Assembly: GCA_004026145.2 (NCBI GenBank)
Contig: CP034975.1
Location: forward strand, 2,096,398 to 2,160,397
Origin: Takifugu bimaculatus
Lineage: Eukaryota; Chordata; Actinopteri; Tetraodontiformes; Tetraodontidae
Direction of reading: 5' to 3'
DNA: 64,000 nucleotides
Part shown: positions 55,501 through 64,000 of the stretch, piece by piece
Numbering within the stretch: the stretch's first letter is position 1
Layout: each line of letters opens with the position of its first letter
Program-made: the position numbers and the translations under genes
The notes under the pieces: generated by a model
The model's input: only the letters and a program-made list of their open reading frames with translations
The model's database searches: none
What the model was told of the DNA's origin: nothing

Positions 55501-56869
55501 AAAGTAAAAAATATATATTAATGAAATTATGTAATTCTAATTATATTTGATATGTGTAAATGTTTTGGCGAGTCTCGCCGCCAGGGGGCGACCAGGCTCC
55601 ACGTTTAAAGCAGCCTGACGTCGCAAGAGCACAAACAGGCTGGTGTAAAACTCCACTTTTTATTTTCTTCAGAGTTCGTCTGGTGGAGAGAGGATCCCCT
55701 CACAGCCTGCCTCTGATGGAGTCTGGGAAGGTAACAGAAACGCGTGTGGAATGAATAAATAGAGATTTCTTTATAGACGACTTTAACTCAGCGACTTTTG
55801 TAGATTCTTCCCGGAGTGAAGGTCATCATTGCCAACCCAGAGACTAAAGGACCTTTGGGGGACTCCCACTTAGGAGAGGTGACTCCCCCTCACATATGTG
55901 CTTCAACCTAATGAAAACAGAAACAATTTTATTTCCCAATCGCTGCTGTCTACCTCGTGTAGCCTGTAATTCTGTTTTATTGGCTTTTTAACATTTTCTG
56001 TACAATATCGTCTTGTTAGAATCCATAACAATCATAAACATTTATTGCAGGTTATAAAAAAATAATATGTACAGATTTTTGGATCACATTGGCTAGAAAT
56101 ACGTATCCTTCTGCACGTTCTCATTTTGTTCACCAGGTTTGGGTGAGCAGTCCTCACAATGCCACCGGTTACTACACAGTTTACGGAGAGGAGGCGCTGC
56201 ACGCCGACCACTTCAACACGAAGCTCAGCTTCGGCGATACCCAGAGTGTCTGGGCGAGGACTGGCTACCTGGGCTTCCTGCGTCGCACTGAGCTGACTGA
56301 TGCCAGCGGAGGTCAGAGGCCTTTTAAACGTCAGAGATGCTTTGGGGCCCCTCGATGAGTGAGCAAATAACTGATTTTGTTTTGTCACAGAGCGCCATGA
56401 TGCTCTCTACGTGGTCGGCTCTCTTGATGAGACGCTGGAGCTGAGAGGAATGCGGTATCACCCGATTGACATTGAAACATCTGTGATCCGTTCTCACAAA
56501 AGCATCGCTGAATGGTGAGAATTTAAGCGTTTCTTTACTGCAGCTGAACACCCCCATCGGATATACCTGCCGCTCACCTCTTTTCTGCTCCCCGCGCCTC
56601 CCCCTCGCTCCTCTAGTGCCGTGTTCACTTGGACCAACCTCCTGGTGGTGGTTGTGGAGCTGGAGGGGTCCGAACAGGAGGCCTTGGACCTGGTGGCGCT
56701 GGTCACCAACGTTGTCCTGGAGGAGCACTACCTGATTGTCGGGGTGGTGGTGGTGGTGGACCCAGGCGTCATCCCCATCAACTCCAGAGGAGAGAAGCAA
56801 CGCATGCACCTCAGAGACGGCTTCCTGGCCGATCAGCTGGACCCCATATATGTGGCTTACAACATGTGA
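10662..56869 (+). CDS. dip2a: Disco-interacting protein 2 homolog A; two apparent frameshifts
   Basis: Large conserved metazoan protein with an N-terminal DMAP1-binding domain and two adenylate-forming (fatty acyl-AMP ligase-like) domains; the family is linked to lipid (diacylglycerol) metabolism and neuronal morphology. Exons: 10662-10785, 37675-37746, 39506-39625, 39703-39822, 40771-41034, 42163-42300, 44937-45056, 45801-45995, 46148-46239, 46643-46754, 47538-47661, 47743-47852, 48361-48463, 48668-48732, 48922-49015, 49296-49415, 49586-49700, 49991-50131, 50351-50487, 50776-50856, 51105-51232, 51342-51456, 51631-51832, 51984-52084, 52248-52328, 52463-52580, 52720-52841, 52944-53055, 53169-53278, 53478-53608, 53694-53862, 53952-54122, 55253-55314, 55673-55730, 55804-55878, 56137-56311, 56391-56514, 56617-56869. 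This gives about 1583 aa if two extra bases are disregarded; human DIP2A has 1571. Landmarks: LPAEVREKLAELELELSEG (DMAP1-binding), a Ser-rich stretch in exon 5, KRPKRPP in exon 7, YKTSKEGSTMGVTVSH (first adenylation core, exon 13), DFSVSTTGILAGVKMSH (second core, exons 29-30), and the family C-terminus LDPIYVAYNM. DIP2A rather than DIP2B/C is favoured by AELVPVPIEV, EVGPASMIVGNLVAGKR and SSPHNATGYYTVYGEEALHA. Confidence 0.9.
15516..15541. repeat. Perfect 12-bp inverted repeat
   Basis: ATATCATCTTCT at 15516-15527 is followed, after TT, by its exact reverse complement at 15530-15541. It could form a hairpin or small cruciform. It lies in dip2a intron 1. Confidence 0.85.
17457..17550. repeat. 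Compound (CA)n-(GCGT)n microsatellite
   Basis: About 20 CA units, a short AAACA break, more CA, then repeated GCGT/GTGC units. The tract is almost all alternating purine and pyrimidine, the composition that favours Z-DNA. Confidence 0.9.
25273..25302. repeat. (TG)n microsatellite
   Basis: TG run with one CG unit near its right end, in dip2a intron 1. Confidence 0.85.
28160..28218. repeat. Inverted repeat with AT/CA-rich arms
   Basis: ACATACAGTATA at 28160-28171 is the exact reverse complement of TATACTGTATGT at 28207-28218, and the intervening TACATACAGTGTATATGTA can extend partial pairing. Mostly alternating purine-pyrimidine. Possible hairpin; no evidence that it is transcribed as a small RNA. 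Confidence 0.75.
29590..29661. repeat. (TC)n-(AC)n compound microsatellite
   Basis: CT-rich units pass into about 15 AC units. A shorter (TG)n run lies just upstream at about 29537-29552. Confidence 0.9.
32801..32887. repeat. Long (TG)n microsatellite
   Basis: More than 35 TG units with a few CG interruptions; the longest dinucleotide run in the window. In dip2a intron 1. Confidence 0.95.
37519..37568. repeat. (CA)n microsatellite near dip2a exon 2
   Basis: About 18 CA units followed by GGCGCGCACACAC. It ends about 105 bp before the exon 2 acceptor at 37674. Confidence 0.9.
46643..46754 (+). other. dip2a: dip2a exon 10 with an apparent 1-base insertion
   Basis: The exon begins in phase 0 and reads VALVFPNNDP. 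One extra G (46673 or 46674, in CCCAGGTGATG) then shifts the frame; after it the expected VMFMVAFYGCLLAELVPV follows in the next frame up to a phase-0 donor. The exon is 112 bp where 111 is needed. Reading on without correction gives about 20 foreign residues and then a stop within the exon. The rest of the exon is family-like, so sequence error or a rare allele is more likely than decay. Confidence 0.85.
49511..49585 (+). repeat. TG repeat forming the exon 17 splice acceptor tract
   Basis: Some 20 TG units, then two CCCG-interrupted TG blocks, run directly into TGCAG, the acceptor of dip2a exon 17. There is no conventional polypyrimidine tract between the repeat and the AG. Confidence 0.9.
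49991..50131 (+). other. dip2a: dip2a exon 18 with an apparent 1-base insertion
   Basis: The exon reads RPPEMDVPPPGKAVLSMSGL in the incoming frame. An extra base near 50049 (in GGCTTGAGCCAC) then moves the family-like sequence SHSVIRVDTEEKLSVLTVQD to another frame, up to the donor at 50132. Length is 141 bp where 140 fits both neighbouring phases. Second single-base insertion in this gene. Confidence 0.85.
52085..52247 (+). other. dip2a: dip2a intron 24 with a GC donor
   Basis: Exon 24 codes for ...AQLEDNDQ and stops at CAG|GCATGT. Exon 25 starts FLYIQDVLQW directly after CCCTTTAG. Joining them keeps phase 0, and an in-frame TAG precedes exon 25, so the acceptor is secure. No GT donor that preserves the frame is present. 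Relatives have Ala-Arg-Lys between DQ and FLF; here that tripeptide is absent, as though a few bases including the usual GT donor were lost. Confidence 0.65.
54123..55252 (+). other. dip2a intron 32 with TG-rich microsatellites
   Basis: The longest intron in the 3' half of the gene. It contains TG-rich repeats at about 54411-54442 and 54557-54604 (the latter with CG units). No coding sequence was recognised in it. Confidence 0.8.
55341..55372. repeat. (GT)n microsatellite in dip2a intron 33
   Basis: About 15 GT units with one AT interruption, starting some 25 bp after the exon 33 donor. Confidence 0.9.
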
Positions 56870-58316
56870 AGACGCTGCAGGACAGCCTCCCCTTCATGAG
56901 GAGGGCACATACGGGGCTGGTTTCTGACCCAGACTGAACGTAAATGAGCTCCGAGTGGAATTATGATCATAGAAATTCCCAGAAACCTTCACCCTGTGAT
57001 TTCTTGCCTCAGCAGCTCCTTTTAAAGGGGACTTTGATTTCCATGACATGTGTTCCGTACGTATGGTAAAGCCTTCAGGCTTGGAGAGTGGGCGCGAGGT
57101 TTTACACGACACTGTGCCATTAACACACAGCTGATGCCCTGAATGCCACGCACACACGACTTTAGCACTCTAACCCTGGTTTAAACTCGCTCGATCCTCA
57201 CCCTCACAGATTTTTGTAGCACATACATGTGAATGTTATCATCACGCCTGCAGTAGATGCTTCTTTTAAATTCCACATTTCAGGTCGTGTCTTTATATCG
57301 AAGCAAGCACAGGGAAGCGTCAGAGGTGACGGGGCAGTTTGTGTCCTGTGCCGAGCATTCCAGCAGCCGCGCTTTACTTTGTAGCGTCAGGAACACATTA
57401 GAATAATGTCTGGGGGTGAAAGCTCCTTTCTCATTTTAAAACCTGACATGTAGTTGCTGTTTAATGTGAAAAAAGAATGCACACATGAGCAGCGTGGACG
57501 AGGTTTGACGTCTTTGAATGACGGCCTTCAGTCAAAGACAAAGACTTTTCTTATTGCTTTCGAGTAGCAATGTGCCAAATGATGAATGAAGCTTTAAGTG
57601 TTTTTTACAGACACTTCCTGCAACAGCTCCTGTTTTGCTTTGTTTTCTAAAGTTAGTGGACAATGTGGAGGTGAGGAATATGCAGATGGAGGGTTAGATA
57701 CAGCTACTCCTGCTCTTAATGCACCGTGCGTTGTTTTACTTGATCCCAACAGCAGCCCTGAGACCCACCACTCCATACTTTTAACGTCCGTCACTCTTGT
57801 TTATTGCGTTGAATGTTTGTTCCATAGATAGAAAATAGTGTAAAAAGTAGCCGTTGGTGATGGATATTCTCGACTCGACTGAGAGGTTGAATGAAAGTTA
57901 GAAGTTGTGTCAAATATGCATCCTCGCACATCCTCGTCACGTTGTAAAACCCATCCTAGTGTTGCTTTTGTTTTTATGTAAACATCCTTTGATAAACAGG
58001 CTCCAGTCTGTTGTAAGTATGTACAGGTTTGTGTAAATTATTACTGGGAGAAGGAGGCGACAGGTAACCTAACCTGGAAAACCACACGGATGTGAATCTT
58101 CCCCGACAAACACAAAATATTCTAAAGGTATTCTAACGTGTGCTCACCGAAAAGACAAACGCGGCACAGACATTTTTACAAAATGGAGGTGAGACAAAGT
58201 ACGCCGAGCACAGGAAGACAGTTATTCTGGCGCCACAAGTTCTGTTGACATGTGAAACTTTTGTCTGATCCGGTTAGTCTTTATTATTTTCATAACATGA
58301 TTTCTTAATAAATAAA
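56870..58316 (+). other. dip2a: dip2a 3' UTR with overlapping poly(A) signals
   Basis: No coding frame follows the TGA. Two overlapping AATAAA hexamers at 58307-58316 are followed by a T- and GT-richer stretch, making them the likeliest polyadenylation signal and giving a 3' UTR of about 1.45 kb. An earlier signal could also be used; I did not find a stronger one. Confidence 0.5.
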
Positions 58317-58512
58317 AAGTGCTTTTAACTAAGTGTTTGTCTTAACCGATATGTCAAACGGGAGCTACAGTACATACGTTATATAAATAAAACTAGTTGC
58401 CTAGTTTAGCTTTGCAAAATCAATACTGTGTCCAACGGGAATTTCATTTCAGTTTAGTTCAGGAGGCCAAAAGCATCAAACTACAGGACAAAATAAATCG
58501 ACAGTGACTGCC

Positions 58513-58859
58513 TTTATTTTAAAGTTGTAGAATGATAATACAAGTAAACTTGATCCACATTGGAATTGTATTAGTTCATCATAGAGGTTTGGTTAATGGT
58601 GTCATCAAAGACTACATATGAACAGTGAGTAAGCAGTTAACAATTGATAGGAAGAAAAAACTTGACTGAATTTAAAATAAAAAAGGTGTACACACATTGA
58701 TCATGGATCTTTAGCCAGTGATCGATGTCAACAATAACGGTCGTCAATAATAATGCTGTTAGTTCTCAGTGATAAATGTAGCCAACGACTTGCAAAACTG
58801 ATACTGATAAAATGTTTAGTCCCAACGAACAGCATCGAACTGGTTAAACACGTTTGTCT
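58513..58859 (-). other. Sacsin-like gene 3' UTR with candidate poly(A) signal
   Basis: Reading leftwards on the minus strand from the stop codon, the sequence is AT-rich and noncoding. TTTATT at 58513-58518 is AATAAA on the minus strand and is a candidate polyadenylation signal. If used, the 3' end lies only about 200 bp from that of dip2a. Confidence 0.4.
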
Positions 58860-61800
58860 CTAATTCACGTAGGACTCTATTACTCTGAGAAGCTGGGACG
58901 CTTGGTCCAGGGCCTGCCGTCCATTCTCTGCGCTGAACTGTTCGTTTGGAATGTTTGGAAACGGGTGGAAGTTGGGATACTGGGTCTTTTTGGCGTCCAC
59001 CCCCAATCGCTTCAGGGTCTCCACAATCTGCGGCACGCCCCTCAGCAGGTCGCTGTAGTGGGACACTTGCGCGGCCATGTCTGTAATGGAGCTGTTGGGA
59101 TGCTGACCTTGTCTTTTATACACTGCGGCTATGAGCGACTTCTCCACCGCCTGATGGACCTTGAACAGGCACCATTCTGTACTGCTTCCGTCCGCATCTT
59201 TGCGTGCTGCCTGGAGATCGCAGCGAGCCTGCCGACACCACCGCTGGGCCTCCTTTTTGTTGGGCTGTGGAACATTTCGATTAAAGGCCCAAAAGTTGTA
59301 ATGGCGGTGAGCTCCGTAGAATCTCTCCCGGCCCCGCCTGTGATAACTGGCCTCCTGATTCCAACTGCCGTAGAAATTTCTAAAATCTTGATTTGTCCCT
59401 CGATGGGCCGAGCCTGCGTTTTGAGCTCTGCCGTTGAGCAGCTCATCAATTCGGTTTGTCAAGTATTTGAAGGCTTCAGTGGCGAGATTGTGGCAGTTGA
59501 TGTTTTTGTCCGGGTGCCACCTCAGGTACAATCGCTTAAAGGCTTTGTTCCGTTCCCCTTCAGGAAGAAGCCAAATCTCTTCTAAACATTTGTCAATTTC
59601 CCTTTTTGCTTCCTCAAGAGAGGCTGGCGAAGATCTTGTTGATGGCCGTGAAGCTGAGTTTGCTCCTTTCACAGGCACCAGATTCATGTGTGAAGATTCA
59701 GCGGACGTGCCAAACCTCCTAGCGTCTGGTTTCTTGGATCTCTTAAACTGATACAGGTCCAGACAACTCACTTCAATTGGCTCATCTTGGCCGATGTCGA
59801 TTTTGAAGCGCTTTGAATGTGGTCCGTAGATCCCCGACAGTTCCTCCACAATAATGGCATAGATGTACTTGTCGTTGGTCCAGTAGCCAACATATTCCCC
59901 TTCTTCATAGTTGTTGAGGAAGCTCATATCTAGGGAATCATACCATTCCTCTGGAATATCTGCTCCAGCAGCTGGTGCACTGAAAAGGGAGCTTTCTACC
60001 TCAGCGCTGTCGTGGATCTCGTGCTTGGCCAGAGCTTTCTTAACGTCATCTATATCATCACACATAAGGAGATGCCCGAGGACCTGGAGGTGATTGGATG
60101 CAATTTTGTTCTCTAATAGAGCGTTGATCTCCTTCGTCAAAGTCATAATAATGGAGTTTAATTCCTTTGGAACCGTGATATCATTGTGTCTCAGGTAAAA
60201 GATGCAGTCTTCTTGCTCTCGTTTGACAAAAACATCAGTTTCACTCGTAGTGGTGGGAAGTTCTTCATTTTCCAGCCAAAGTGCAGTTTCCAGGGTTCTA
60301 CAACAAACAATCTGAATGCTGCCAAAAGTCTTTGTGCACATGTCAGCCACTTCCTTCTCTGTTATCTGTCCATTCTCCTGCTCTCTGATAAGGCAGATTA
60401 ATCCGTGCCTGAATGGCTGCGAGGACAGATGATTCTGAAACCATCCACTAAATTCACAGTCAGGCTCAAGCTCACACCGCTGCATGTTGTGCTCCCGGAC
60501 CTTCTCCCTGGTGATGCCAGACAGCATTTTAGGCTGCAGTTTCTGAGGCAGCAACTGTAGCAGCTGATGGTGCTTATAGATGTCAGGGCCCAAATAATGA
60601 CTGAGTTTCTCAAGCAGCAGGAACTTGTTCTTCAGCGCATCTTCCAACCTTCTGATCTCAAACACGGTGTTGTTGTAGTGCAGCGTACAAGACAGGTGTA
60701 GTTTTCCATCAGTGGCGGGAAGGTATAACGTCTCAATGTTGCTTAACTGATGGGAGTTTTTTTCTTTTTCAATTAGGTTAAAAATCTGTGCCACAGCACA
60801 TCGGACAGTCACCTTCTGGTTGGCGTTTAGTTCTAGCTTGTCTTCAGAATCGTCGTGAATTGCGGCCAGAACTTTGCAATACTGTTCTGCAGTAGCGTTT
60901 TCCGTTACGCCAATTTTCCTGAAGAAATCTTCAAAAATGGCATCATGCCTCAAAATCTTGTACAAGTAAGGCCTGAAATTATAGGATTCGTGGAGGAAAA
61001 TACACGCATCTTCGGCCGTCACAAGTTTTTTGTCATTTTCAACCAACACAATGGGAAGACCAGCCAAGGACGCACTGTTAAAGCCGTTTTTTTGTAAGTA
61101 AGCGTAACAACTTCGGAGCACCCGAGCGCGGGTTCTAATCAGCGTGTCGTTGGTACAGGGCAGCCGGCAGATGTTGTGCAAGGTTCTGGTCACGCGGTCT
61201 GATGGCGGTTGTTCGAAGGCTCCTGCATTTGTCATCATTTTCTTAAGGTCAGGTGACATATAAACTGGCATGTGCACGATTGGCATCGTCGACCAAATCA
61301 GTTCTTGATGGTTATGATCACTTTCTATCAGAGATCCTCTGATTGAAACAGTCGTTCTTCCCACTGCAAATGGCCGGTGATAGTCACAGAGCTCTTTCTG
61401 AACTGGCTTCGGGATGATGAACTTTATGTGGGCGATGCGCTTCAATAGCGTCTTGTCTGTGTTTTTCACAAACTCCAAGGCCACTTGAAAAAGCAAAGAA
61501 GATTTCCTTTTAAGCGTTTCCAATTTAGAGTCTCCATTTGCTTCTGACTCCAGCTGGTGTGCAAATTGTGTGATGTCATCGCTGGACACAACGTGTCGCA
61601 TTCCAAGTTCTCTGAGCAGCTCTTGTGGCTTTTTTGTCACCTCCAGGTTTTCACCACACAGCTCAGCCCAAAATCTCTCCGGGATAAATCTCTCCTGGGG
61701 CAGCATAGTCTTGTACAGCTCCACTTCTTCATCAAAGTAGTATGACGCTGTCTCCAAAGTGCCCTGAGAGTTGGGAATTAATTTAACCGTCTTCAGAGAG

Positions 61801-64000
61801 GAGGTGATTGCATCCTTGTGCTTTAAATAATCGCCATCATACTGCAGAGACAGTATCAGTTTGAGGCACTGAAGCAGCTGAGGTTGTGCAAGTGTGTGCA
61901 CATCCGGAAGAATGAATTTCATGAAATAATCCACATCAGAAAGAACTTGTATTTTCAGACTGGTAGACAGGCTGTAGTTCTCCAGACTTTTTTGGAGCAA
62001 GATGCTTTTGTTGTCACCAAGAACGAACAATTGTGGAAAAGTTTCTGAATACTTGATGTTGCTGACAAATACATCTTTCGGTCCATCAATCCTTACTCGT
62101 TCACCGTGCACAGTCAAAAATATTGGCAGAGATTTGAGCTTAGACTGGTAATTTTGTAGGTTCTTGCACCTGGACAGTCCATCTTGCAGGAAACTCTGAA
62201 GTTCTCTCAGGCTTTGGGTGGAAAGTTTGGAAAATTCAGAGGGGTTTAGGTGACAAAGCTGTTCTAGGACGGCGCTTTTATCATTCAGGTTCATGAGTTC
62301 CGTGTGCAGAAGTGAGCAGACGTGTTTACTTACACATGACTGGTCAAGTTTCATAAATCCAAGGTCAAAGAGGATGTGTGATATGTCACTTGAGGAGAGG
62401 ATCACTTTTGACACTGTCCCCATTGTTGTCAGGAATTGTTTGTTGTTTAACCTCGGACACACAACAGGTACAATACAAAAGTCACTGAAGAGCGTCCTCA
62501 CGTCTCTCATTTTCAGACTCTTCTCTTCCTCATCAGATGTTTCTGGTTTGATCTCACTCGTCAAGAATTGCCAAAGGAAATACAACCACTTTAGAGTTGT
62601 CTGGTTTGGGACATGAAGGCCAGTGTCTGGATGGAGTTCACAGTCCTGAAGGAGATGCTGAATTACAGGCTGCAGATATGGTTTTGCCTCTGGAACTGTC
62701 AGAGCCTTTACAAGGTTGAACTTTTGCAGAACGTGGATGTGGGGGGAGTTGGTGTGAAAGTCTGCAAACTGAGCTTCATAGGTTATAAAGAGTCTCTCGT
62801 ACTGAGAGATCAGTTTAGGAGAATCAGAGCTGAACACTCTCAACATTTTGTCTCTTGTGAGTAGAAGTGGAATCCCATTAAAGGAACTTGAATTGTCGTC
62901 TGTCAACTTTTCGATGCCCTTTTCAATGTTTTGCAAGCAAAAGCTCAAGAGCTTTGCACATCTCCCTTCATCTCTGATTAGGGTGTCGGCGATCGGCAGA
63001 GGTAAGTCCTGATCTGTTTGGACCGGATCATTTAATCGCGTTTCCCTCAGGAAGTTCTGTACAGTTTTAGGAGATACCTTTTGTAGTTCAACACCAGCAT
63101 TTTTGAAAGTGTCCCAGATATTTTGCATTTGGAGTGAAAATGGGACCAATATCATTCCAAGATCTTCCAAAATGTGATCAAGCTCTTCGTTTCCTGGGCG
63201 TATCAGATGTGGTGCCTTGGTTAGTTCTGTTTCACTGATGTTGCACCAGTCATAAGAGCACTCCTTTATTATCTGGTCTCCAAGTACAGATGTTGAAATC
63301 CTCAACAATGGAATCACCCTGAGGCCTCTTTTATGGATGGATTTGTAAACCTCAAGAATCATGTTATGCCATTCTTGATCGACAGTCTTGGAAACAATCG
63401 GCCAAAAATGCAGGTACGCATTGCATAGAAAAGACTCATCTGAAAAAGGGACTCTGCTAATGCCAGAGCTGATGTACTGCAGGAGATCTGCATACAGGAA
63501 AGCAATGACCTCCTCTTTCAACAACTTATTCCAGGCAGATTTTGGACTTGGTCCATCTTCTTTCCAGAGACCTCTCCTTGAGGAATCCACCTCAAAGTTT
63601 GCATTAACATGTACTGGCAGTCCAGTCGTACCTGGCAAAGGTAGCGAACAAAAAGCTCCGCCTGTGAACTTAACAATGGATGGTAAAAACTGTGCACGTG
63701 GGACGTGTATGCTCAGGCGCGCTGCTACTGCAGCCTGGGGGAGCTGGTCTGATATTTCTCTTTCACTGGTGTTGGATGAGCCGAACTGCTCTGCAATGAT
63801 CCACTTGGTTTCTTTCTTGTCTGAGGTTGTAACCGTGGTTTCATAGATCACCTTTTGTGGCTTTCCAGCTGTGTGAGATTTGAGGGCATCCAGTCGAAGT
63901 TTGACAAATTCCTTCTTTCGTTCTTGGCTCCTCTGCGAGATGCTTTTTTGAACTGCGTAGATCGTTTTGATCTTGCCTGAATGCTTGTCGCTGATTTCAT
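58860..64000 (-). CDS. Sacsin-like protein, C-terminal 1712 residues (5' partial)
   Basis: A single uninterrupted frame enters from the right edge and ends at TAG (58860-58862). It stays open to the last base of the window; the first complete codon begins at 63998. Sacsins are giant, modular, chaperone-like proteins of animals; human SACS (4579 aa, mostly one huge exon) is mutated in the ataxia ARSACS. Visible modules: the rear part of a sacsin repeat (FCSLPLPGTTGLPVHVNANF with RRGLWKEDGPSPKSAWN after it), a long helical middle region, a J domain with EIWLLPEGERNKAFKRLYLR and an intact HPD (59508-59516), and a C-terminal HEPN domain over the last 130 or so residues (KKEAQRWCRQARCDLQAARK onward, ending ESYVN). 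The HPD tripeptide implies it can stimulate Hsp70 ATPase. Module order matches the C-terminus of sacsin, but many loops differ. Fish carry several sacsin-like genes, so I do not call it the SACS orthologue. The upstream ATP-binding half of the repeat lies outside the window. Confidence 0.88.
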   Translation of the reverse strand, partial: EISDKHSGKIKTIYAVQKSISQRSQERKKEFVKLRLDALKSHTAGKPQKVIYETTVTTSDKKETKWIIAEQFGSSNTSEREISDQLPQAAVAARLSIHVPRAQFLPSIVKFTGGAFCSLPLPGTTGLPVHVNANFEVDSSRRGLWKEDGPSPKSAWNKLLKEEVIAFLYADLLQYISSGISRVPFSDESFLCNAYLHFWPIVSKTVDQEWHNMILEVYKSIHKRGLRVIPLLRISTSVLGDQIIKECSYDWCNISETELTKAPHLIRPGNEELDHILEDLGMILVPFSLQMQNIWDTFKNAGVELQKVSPKTVQNFLRETRLNDPVQTDQDLPLPIADTLIRDEGRCAKLLSFCLQNIEKGIEKLTDDNSSSFNGIPLLLTRDKMLRVFSSDSPKLISQYERLFITYEAQFADFHTNSPHIHVLQKFNLVKALTVPEAKPYLQPVIQHLLQDCELHPDTGLHVPNQTTLKWLYFLWQFLTSEIKPETSDEEEKSLKMRDVRTLFSDFCIVPVVCPRLNNKQFLTTMGTVSKVILSSSDISHILFDLGFMKLDQSCVSKHVCSLLHTELMNLNDKSAVLEQLCHLNPSEFSKLSTQSLRELQSFLQDGLSRCKNLQNYQSKLKSLPIFLTVHGERVRIDGPKDVFVSNIKYSETFPQLFVLGDNKSILLQKSLENYSLSTSLKIQVLSDVDYFMKFILPDVHTLAQPQLLQCLKLILSLQYDGDYLKHKDAITSSLKTVKLIPNSQGTLETASYYFDEEVELYKTMLPQERFIPERFWAELCGENLEVTKKPQELLRELGMRHVVSSDDITQFAHQLESEANGDSKLETLKRKSSLLFQVALEFVKNTDKTLLKRIAHIKFIIPKPVQKELCDYHRPFAVGRTTVSIRGSLIESDHNHQELIWSTMPIVHMPVYMSPDLKKMMTNAGAFEQPPSDRVTRTLHNICRLPCTNDTLIRTRARVLRSCYAYLQKNGFNSASLAGLPIVLVENDKKLVTAEDACIFLHESYNFRPYLYKILRHDAIFEDFFRKIGVTENATAEQYCKVLAAIHDDSEDKLELNANQKVTVRCAVAQIFNLIEKEKNSHQLSNIETLYLPATDGKLHLSCTLHYNNTVFEIRRLEDALKNKFLLLEKLSHYLGPDIYKHHQLLQLLPQKLQPKMLSGITREKVREHNMQRCELEPDCEFSGWFQNHLSSQPFRHGLICLIREQENGQITEKEVADMCTKTFGSIQIVCCRTLETALWLENEELPTTTSETDVFVKREQEDCIFYLRHNDITVPKELNSIIMTLTKEINALLENKIASNHLQVLGHLLMCDDIDDVKKALAKHEIHDSAEVESSLFSAPAAGADIPEEWYDSLDMSFLNNYEEGEYVGYWTNDKYIYAIIVEELSGIYGPHSKRFKIDIGQDEPIEVSCLDLYQFKRSKKPDARRFGTSAESSHMNLVPVKGANSASRPSTRSSPASLEEAKREIDKCLEEIWLLPEGERNKAFKRLYLRWHPDKNINCHNLATEAFKYLTNRIDELLNGRAQNAGSAHRGTNQDFRNFYGSWNQEASYHRRGRERFYGAHRHYNFWAFNRNVPQPNKKEAQRWCRQARCDLQAARKDADGSSTEWCLFKVHQAVEKSLIAAVYKRQGQHPNSSITDMAAQVSHYSDLLRGVPQIVETLKRLGVDAKKTQYPNFHPFPNIPNEQFSAENGRQALDQASQLLRVIESYVN

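Noticed and set aside
10662..56869. DIP2B or DIP2C identity
   Set aside because: Segments such as AELVPVPIEV, EVGPASMIVGNLVAGKR and SSPHNATGYYTVYGEEALHA agree with DIP2A; DIP2C, as I recall it, differs at these places.
10662..56869. dip2a as an outright pseudogene
   Set aside because: Thirty-six of 38 exons are open with matching phases and conserved sequence; two one-base insertions are better explained by error or a rare allele until reads are examined.
58854..59585. 243-residue plus-strand open frame near the sacsin-like gene
   Set aside because: It is the complement of the J-domain and HEPN coding sequence, which is clearly the real gene.
58860..64000. True SACS orthologue
   Set aside because: Domain order agrees, but sequence outside the J and HEPN domains looks divergent and fish have several sacsin-like genes; a tree is needed.

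Overview
The window is vertebrate nuclear DNA and almost certainly from a ray-finned (teleost) fish. It has multi-exon genes with GT-AG introns, several introns under 100 bp next to one of about 27 kb, many (CA/TG)n microsatellites, and proteins closest to vertebrate families. No prokaryotic, organellar, CRISPR or phage feature is visible. All protein identities come from recognising the translated exons, not from a database search.

Layout. (1) 1-4.4 kb: noncoding, with microsatellites. At about 4.5-5.0 kb there is a CpG-rich patch with a donor-like site on the minus strand, possibly the first exon or promoter of an unidentified minus-strand gene. (2) 6005-8571, plus: a compact 9-exon cflar (c-FLIP) gene, 470 aa, with two death-effector domains and a caspase-like domain without the catalytic His and Cys. 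Upstream lie a 27-bp minisatellite and ISRE-like and NF-kB-like sites. (3) 9118-10063: a roughly 0.9 kb segment bounded by an exact 18-bp direct repeat, probably a nonautonomous mobile element. (4) 10662-56869, plus: dip2a, 38 coding exons spanning 46 kb, with a CpG-rich first exon and a 26.9 kb first intron. The reconstructed protein is about 1583 aa (DMAP1-binding domain plus two adenylate-forming domains) but only if two single extra bases (exons 10 and 18) are disregarded. Exon 24 ends at a GC rather than a GT donor. (5) 58860-64000, minus: the 3' part of a sacsin-like gene, one open exon of more than 5.1 kb, with sacsin-repeat sequence, a J domain (HPD intact) and a C-terminal HEPN domain. 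It runs off the right edge.

The three genes do not form a pathway. cflar controls death-receptor signalling, dip2a is an acyl-adenylate-type protein linked to lipid metabolism and neuronal development, and the sacsin-like protein is a giant co-chaperone-type protein. cflar and dip2a are head to tail; dip2a and the sacsin-like gene converge, with candidate poly(A) signals about 200 bp apart. I see no convincing new biological system. The items most worth checking are the two dip2a frameshifts, the GC donor with loss of an expected tripeptide, the TG-repeat splice acceptor of exon 17, and the element with the 18-bp duplication.
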